DNA from: Lachnoclostridium sp. An131 | GTDB taxonomy: Bacteria > Bacillota > Clostridia > Lachnospirales > Lachnospiraceae | Length of the DNA stretch: 33,971 bases | Assembly: GCF_002160825.1 (NCBI RefSeq) | Contig: NZ_NFLI01000025.1 | Span: 1-33,971 of the forward strand | Direction: 5' to 3' | Part shown: piece by piece, positions 31,033-33,971 of the stretch | Numbering within the stretch: the stretch's first letter is position 1 | How the letters are laid out: each line of letters starts with the position of its first letter | Program-made: the position numbers and the translations under genes | Notes under the pieces: generated by a model | Seen by the model: only the letters and a program-made list of their open reading frames with translations | Databases searched by the model: none | Told to the model about the DNA's origin: nothing

Positions 31033-31055
31033 AAAAAATCTGTCGCAGTCCAGAT
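31033..31055 (-). terminator. Possible terminator of the split paralogue
   Basis: On the minus strand ATCTG (31055-31051) pairs with CAGAT (31042-31038), followed by six T (31038-31033), 22 bp after the stop at 31077. The stem is only 5 bp, so this is tentative. Confidence 0.4.
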
Positions 31056-31076
31056 AGTATTTTAACGAATCTGCGC

Positions 31077-31226
31077 TTATATACCGCCAAGGAGAAATAC
31101 AACCAATATGCCGACCACAATTGGAAAAAGGAGGCCAAGCAGAGCCATAGAGTGTTCCTTCGTTTTATTTTCATTCGTAAAGGCTTTGCGGGGATTGTTA
31201 ATGTAATACAGGGTTAATTCATAGGG
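31077..31226 (-). pseudogene. 3' part of an IS-split DUF3592-like gene
   Basis: Forty-nine codons on the minus strand from CCC (31226-31224) to the stop: PYELTLYYINNPRKAFTNEN..., then a membrane segment. This matches the end of the intact paralogue at 30419-30895 (PHTLYFYYTSNPEHVFSEYD plus membrane segment). The 5' part lies at 32872-33183, across the insertion. Joined, the two give 153 residues in one frame, against 158 in the paralogue. Confidence 0.85.
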
Positions 31227-31229
31227 CGG

Positions 31230-31537
31230 AGATACTTTGCTCATGTAAATCTCCATTCCGCCGCCTTTCAGTTGGCGGCACAAATAGTGATGAAAGTTTC
31301 GACTTCCTCTACGTTTTGCTCTATACTGAAAGCGAGAAGCTATACTACAAAGCACGGGAGGAGGAGTCGTAAAAACTCTCTCGTTTTAGACAGCATGTAA
31401 ATCAGTGTAAGTTCCACCTTTCAAGCACAAATAAGTGGCTCTCCAAAACCGTACACTAAGAATTGTTTTAACTCTTGTTAAATGTGTGGTGGAACAGTCA
31501 ATGGCTTCTCTCCATTTTTCAGAAAGGAGTTTTGCCT
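31230..31537 (+). ncRNA. Candidate bridge-RNA region in the IS110 left end
   Basis: IS110-group elements carry a structured RNA in a long non-coding end before the recombinase gene; its loops pair with target and donor DNA. This left end is 308 nt, has no credible frame on the plus strand, and shows short repeats (TATACT twice at about 31322-31354). The exact RNA ends and guide loops cannot be drawn by eye. Position and size are the evidence. Confidence 0.4.
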
Positions 31538-32801
31538 GTGAAAGTTGTTTATCAAACCTGCTGTGGCGTTGATGTCCACAAATCGTTTCTCGTTGCCACC
31601 ATCATTAAAACTACTTCCGGAGTTCAGCCTTCTTATCAGAAGAAACGCTTCTCCACCTTCAACAATTCTATTCTTGAGTTTAAAAAATGGCTGTTGGATA
31701 ATTCCTGCCGTGATGTCTGTATGGAATCTACTGGCAAATATTGGATTCCTGTGTTTAACCTTCTGGAAGACGAATTAAACGTCACCATCGCCAACCCCAA
31801 ATGGGTAAAGGCTGTCAAAGGGAACAAGGATGATACCAAGGATTCCAAATGGATCGGGGATCTGTTCAGACTGGGTCTTGTGCCGGGGAGCTATATACCG
31901 TGCAAACCAATCCGTATTCTAAGAGAGTTTACGAGATACCGGTATAAGCTGACTTCCTGCAGAAGCAGTGAGAAGAATCGGTTTCAGAATGCGCTTACCG
32001 TCTGCAATGTCGCATTGGATTCGGTTGTTTCCGATATTTTCGGGAAATCAGCCACCTCTGTGATCGATTACCTTCTCAAACAGCCTGACAATTCCATCAA
32101 CCACGAAGAAATATCCTCCCGACTGCTTCGTTCGCTCAAAAAGAAGTCTGAGAGTGTCATTGAGTCTATCGAAGGGTATCAGATGACTGATGCCCAAAAA
32201 TACCGCATACGTCTTGTCCACGCACATATGGATTATATCACATCTACGATTTCAGATATAGACTCTATGATTGATTCGTTGGTGGGAACCTTATGAAAAT
32301 GCTGTCCAGTTACTGTGTACCATCCCCGGAGTTGACTGCAGCAGTGCGATCACGATTCTCTCTGAGATTGGTACGGACATGACACAGTTTTCCAATTCCA
32401 AACGTTTATGCTGCTGGGCTGGCCTGACTCCCGGTAATAACGAGTCAGCCGGTAAGAAGAAATCTGTTCGGATCACACGTGCCGGCGTCTACCTCAAACC
32501 TGCATTGGTACAAGTTGCCCATGCAGCCGTGAAATCTAACAAATCTCCTTACTACAAAGCCAAATATGAACGCATCATGAAACGCCGTGGTAAGAAACGT
32601 GCCATCATTGCGGTCGCCCGGATGATCCTTACCGCTGTCTACCATATGCTGTCTACGGGAGAAGCCTGGAATCCAACCGACCTATACAAGATTGATATGC
32701 CTGAACCCCTGAAAAATAAGCAGAAGGAAAAGGCTGTCAAACAGGCTATGAAACTTTTAATTGCCGAGGGAATTATAAAAGAATCCCAGCTTGCTTCTTA
32801 G
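31538..32801 (+). pseudogene. IS110-family transposase (DEDD recombinase), frameshifted
   Basis: GTG start at 31538 with AAAGGAG 8 bp upstream. The N-terminal RuvC-like DEDD domain shows CCGVDVHKSFLVATI (Asp), CMESTGKYW (Glu) and KDDTKDSKWIGDLF (Asp/Asp). The C-terminal transposase-20 domain shows TIPGVDCSSAITILSEIG, WAGLTPGNNESAGKKKS with the expected Ser, and a basic tail. The two halves are in different frames: at 32282-32287 GTGGGAA has one G too many, and without it DSLV runs straight into EPYENAV. About 420 residues would result, which is normal. As it stands the enzyme is broken unless the extra G is a sequencing error. Confidence 0.88.
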
Positions 32802-32871
32802 CGTATTTCAACAAAATCAACCCTGTTTCAAATGGCTATTTTTCAATAGCTTGTTTCAGTGCGCCATTTTT

Positions 32872-33183
32872 CGGCTGTTCTCTACTTTCTTTCACACTAC
32901 GGTACTTATATGATTTTTCATCCACCTTATAGCTGTAAGCTGCGTGGAACCATGAGTCTACATTGTAGCCAGTGATATCGTCGTCCCAGACCTTGTTCCT
33001 TTTTGCCTTCACAACATGCCCCAGCTGGGTTGCTTTTTCTACACGTCGATTTCTTAATCTAAGATTTCTTGTAAACCGAATTTCAAAAATAAATACAATA
33101 ATCGCAGAAACAATTCCGCAAAAGATTTTTACATCGAAGACTTCAGTCATAAATCTGTTTAGGAGATCTAAAAATTCAGCCAC
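32872..33183 (-). pseudogene. 5' part of an IS-split DUF3592-like gene
   Basis: Codons 1-104 on the minus strand, from a GTG start with GAGGGGGG 9 bp ahead, to CCG (32874-32872) at the insertion point. It has one membrane segment (about 20-38), a basic stretch and the beta-rich part with YKVDEKSYKYRS, aligning with YTVDGVTRTKQL in the paralogue. Past the junction the frame reads 12 codons of IS sequence to a stop at 32836. Its promoter is at 33265-33293. Confidence 0.85.
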
Positions 33184-33264
33184 AGATATCCGCCCCCCTC
33201 AATGGCAATATGTAAAATAAATCGTTTCATAATGGTGGTTTCAAAACCATGCTTTGCTAAGTTT

Positions 33265-33293
33265 ATTATACTTAAAATCTACGATAACTTCAA
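33265..33293 (-). promoter_or_regulatory. Promoter of the split DUF3592-like gene
   Basis: On the minus strand: TTGAAG (33293-33288), a 17-bp spacer and TATAAT (33270-33265). The leader would be about 75 nt and holds a GGTTT/AAACC-type small hairpin. This promoter now drives a truncated product and faces the IS transposase. Confidence 0.7.
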
Positions 33294-33422
33294 TCATAGG
33301 AAGTGAGGTATCGGCTATGCGCTATTCCAAGGCCAGGTGGATGGGGCAGACCAGGCTGATTCTGAGATTAAGACAGAGAATATAGAAGTGGTTATCTCAG
33401 CAGATGATTATCTTGTATAAAA

Positions 33423-33450
33423 TTGAACATACTAGGAAGAAAAGTATAGC
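33423..33450 (+). promoter_or_regulatory. Possible SOS-controlled promoter
   Basis: TTGAAC (33423-33428), a 16-bp spacer and TATAGC (33445-33450). The LexA-type box at 33459-33470 would lie on the transcription start. The -10 is imperfect, so this is tentative. A second, extended -10 (TGCTATAAT, 33502-33510) follows without a clear -35. Confidence 0.4.
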
Positions 33451-33492
33451 GGCAAAAAGAACGGATGTTCTAAAATGCGGCTATACTTTTTT
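33440..33492. terminator. Inverted repeat centred on the LexA box, terminator-like
   Basis: AAAAGTATAGC (33440-33450) and GCTATACTTTT (33480-33490) form 11 perfect base pairs, with TT following, and enclose AGAAC/GTTCT, the LexA-type dyad. On RNA it is a bulged hairpin with a T tract; on DNA it is a nested dyad. Confidence 0.5.
33459..33470. promoter_or_regulatory. LexA (SOS) box candidate
   Basis: GAAC-GGAT-GTTC, a perfect dyad that fits the Gram-positive LexA/DinR consensus CGAACRNRYGTTYC except for the outer bases. uvrB, an SOS gene in many Firmicutes, begins 354 bp downstream and is the next gene on this strand. Confidence 0.6.
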
Positions 33493-33511
33493 GACTATCC
33501 ATGCTATAATT

Positions 33512-33573
33512 TGCCTGACTGGAAGAAAAGCAAGCGCGACCGGAGGGAGCATTTGCTTTTCTCTGGTCAGGCA
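33512..33573 (+). repeat. Long imperfect hairpin
   Basis: TGCCTGAC (33512-33519) pairs with GTCAGGCA (33566-33573), and after a small internal loop AGAAAAGCAA (33524-33533) pairs with TTGCTTTTCT (33553-33562). It begins two bases after a TATAAT, so it would open a transcript from that box. Confidence 0.65.
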
Positions 33574-33595
33574 GCGAAGAATCGAAGGTTCTGAG

Positions 33596-33628
33596 CATGC
33601 CAGAATGAACAACGTGAATTCTGGCATG
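33596..33628. repeat. Perfect 11-bp inverted repeat
   Basis: CATGCCAGAAT (33596-33606) and ATTCTGGCATG (33618-33628), 11-nt loop. GGTGACC, also found at the ends of the next element, follows at 33632-33638. Confidence 0.75.
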
Positions 33629-33700
33629 TTTGGTGACCTTTAGAAATGCCAATTCCGCCAGGTTTTATCTGGTGTTACGCAGTTTTGAAAAACACGTTTT

Positions 33701-33806
33701 GGTGACCTAAATTCGTAAAATCGAAAAAGTTCGTGTATATGCCAGGCCCAAATACTCAAATTTTACGAATTTCAGGCATATACTCGAACTTTTTACTACG
33801 GTCACC
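33701..33806. repeat. 106-bp element with interleaved inverted repeats
   Basis: Bounded by GGTGACC (33701-33707) and its complement GGTCACC (33800-33806). Inside, arm A (33709-33721, 13 nt) is perfectly complementary to A' (33760-33772), and arm B (33724-33743, 20 nt) matches B' (33775-33794) at 19 of 20 positions. The order is A-B-A'-B', so the two hairpins cannot form together. It ends 18 bp before the uvrB start codon. Confidence 0.8.
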
Positions 33807-33824
33807 TGGGAGGAAAAATAGAAA

Positions 33825-33971
33825 ATGGGAAATCAAGGACATTCGCAATTCGCTGGCAAAGACCAGCTCCTTGCTCATGAAACCGGCAAAAAAGCTGCCG
33901 GTTTCAAATTACACTCAGAATATCAGCCCACCGGCGACCAGCCGCAGGCCATTGAAAAGCTGGTCAAAGGA
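33825..33971 (+). CDS. uvrB: UvrB, excinuclease ABC subunit B (N-terminal part)
   Basis: The first 49 codons of uvrB, cut by the window end. FKLHSEYQPTGDQPQAIEKLVKG is the highly conserved N-terminus of this nucleotide-excision-repair helicase, which takes over damaged DNA from UvrA and recruits UvrC. The ATG at 33825 has GGGAGG 11 bp upstream and gives about 25 residues more than usual before FKLHSEY (Gln/Gly/Lys-rich). No internal start in frame is available before the conserved part. The 5' region is long and highly structured, with a LexA-type box 354 bp upstream. Confidence 0.93.
   Translation, partial: MGNQGHSQFAGKDQLLAHETGKKAAGFKLHSEYQPTGDQPQAIEKLVKG

Larger units (their letters stand above)
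31230..32871 (+). mobile_element. IS110-family insertion sequence (about 1.64 kb)
   Basis: The borders are read from the target gene: its codons CCG (minus strand, 32874-32872) and CCC (31226-31224) join in frame when the stretch between is removed. CGG is present on both sides (31227-31229 and 32872-32874), so the exact end could shift by up to three bases. There are no terminal inverted repeats, as usual for IS110. Inside are a 308-nt non-coding left end, a DEDD-type transposase gene on the plus strand (frameshifted) and a short right end (32802-32871). The size fits the family. Confidence 0.85.

Noticed and set aside
33317-33385. A 22-codon frame with GGAAGTGAGG upstream
   Set aside because: The basic peptide has no membrane segment or known motif and the promoter context is absent; chance or a remnant is more likely.
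33404-33643. A 79-codon frame across the hairpin region before uvrB
   Set aside because: It runs through three inverted repeats and the LexA-type box, lacks a ribosome binding site and encodes no plausible protein.
33709-33794. An RNA pseudoknot formed by the A-B-A'-B' arms
   Set aside because: Stems of 13 and 20 bp joined by 2-nt gaps cannot be bridged; alternative hairpins are the reasonable reading.

Overview
The window looks like chromosomal DNA of a Gram-positive anaerobe of the Clostridia, most likely a Lachnospiraceae-type gut bacterium. The reasons are strong AGGAGG-type ribosome binding sites, sigma-A promoters with extended -10 boxes, a SigI/RsgI pair, cobalamin riboswitches ahead of transport genes, and family content (CotH, DUF1848, degenerate GGDEF-EAL). 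Genus and species cannot be fixed from the sequence alone.

Layout. 1-8.3 kb: class A penicillin-binding protein, CDF metal exporter (Mn-type residues), HAD phosphatase overlapping a GGDEF-EAL protein, a J-domain protein on the minus strand, and an unrecognised 216-residue protein. 8.4-13.2 kb (minus strand): sigI and an rsgI-like anti-sigma gene overlap by one base. Beyond a hairpin lies a second unit encoding a lipoprotein with the RsgI-type extracellular domain, then a CotH-type kinase. The RsgI and the lipoprotein share a 15-residue Asp-rich repeat (5 and 6 copies). The same 34-bp promoter-like motif stands before sigI and before the lipoprotein, so the four genes look like one SigI regulon.

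13.5-18.8 kb: glycogen phosphorylase divergent from an AraC regulator, an XRE regulator, a Cys-rich small protein behind an inverted-repeat operator, a DUF3784-like membrane protein and a GNAT acetyltransferase. 18.8-24.9 kb: a decayed chimeric DUF1848/SPL-type radical-SAM gene, then a cobalamin riboswitch with terminator controlling a family-5 solute-binding lipoprotein, an M14/AstE-like metallohydrolase and a MATE exporter. A second cobalamin riboswitch faces it on the minus strand, with only a 58-codon membrane peptide behind it.

25.0-30.9 kb: an ABC transporter pair behind a near-perfect inverted repeat, a frameshifted gene with an Mrr-like nuclease domain overlapping an intact DUF1848 gene with a heptapeptide-repeat insertion, and a small membrane protein. 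31.0-33.2 kb: a paralogue of that small protein is split in frame by an IS110-family element with a frameshifted transposase and a 308-nt non-coding left end where a bridge RNA would be expected. 33.2-33.97 kb: a gene-free, hairpin-rich stretch with a LexA-type box leads into the start of uvrB, cut by the window end.

Strongest candidates for something new: (1) the SigI regulon with a sensor-domain decoy lipoprotein, shared repeats and a secretory kinase; (2) the cobalamin-controlled SBP/hydrolase/MATE cassette with a facing orphan riboswitch; (3) the structured leader ahead of uvrB.
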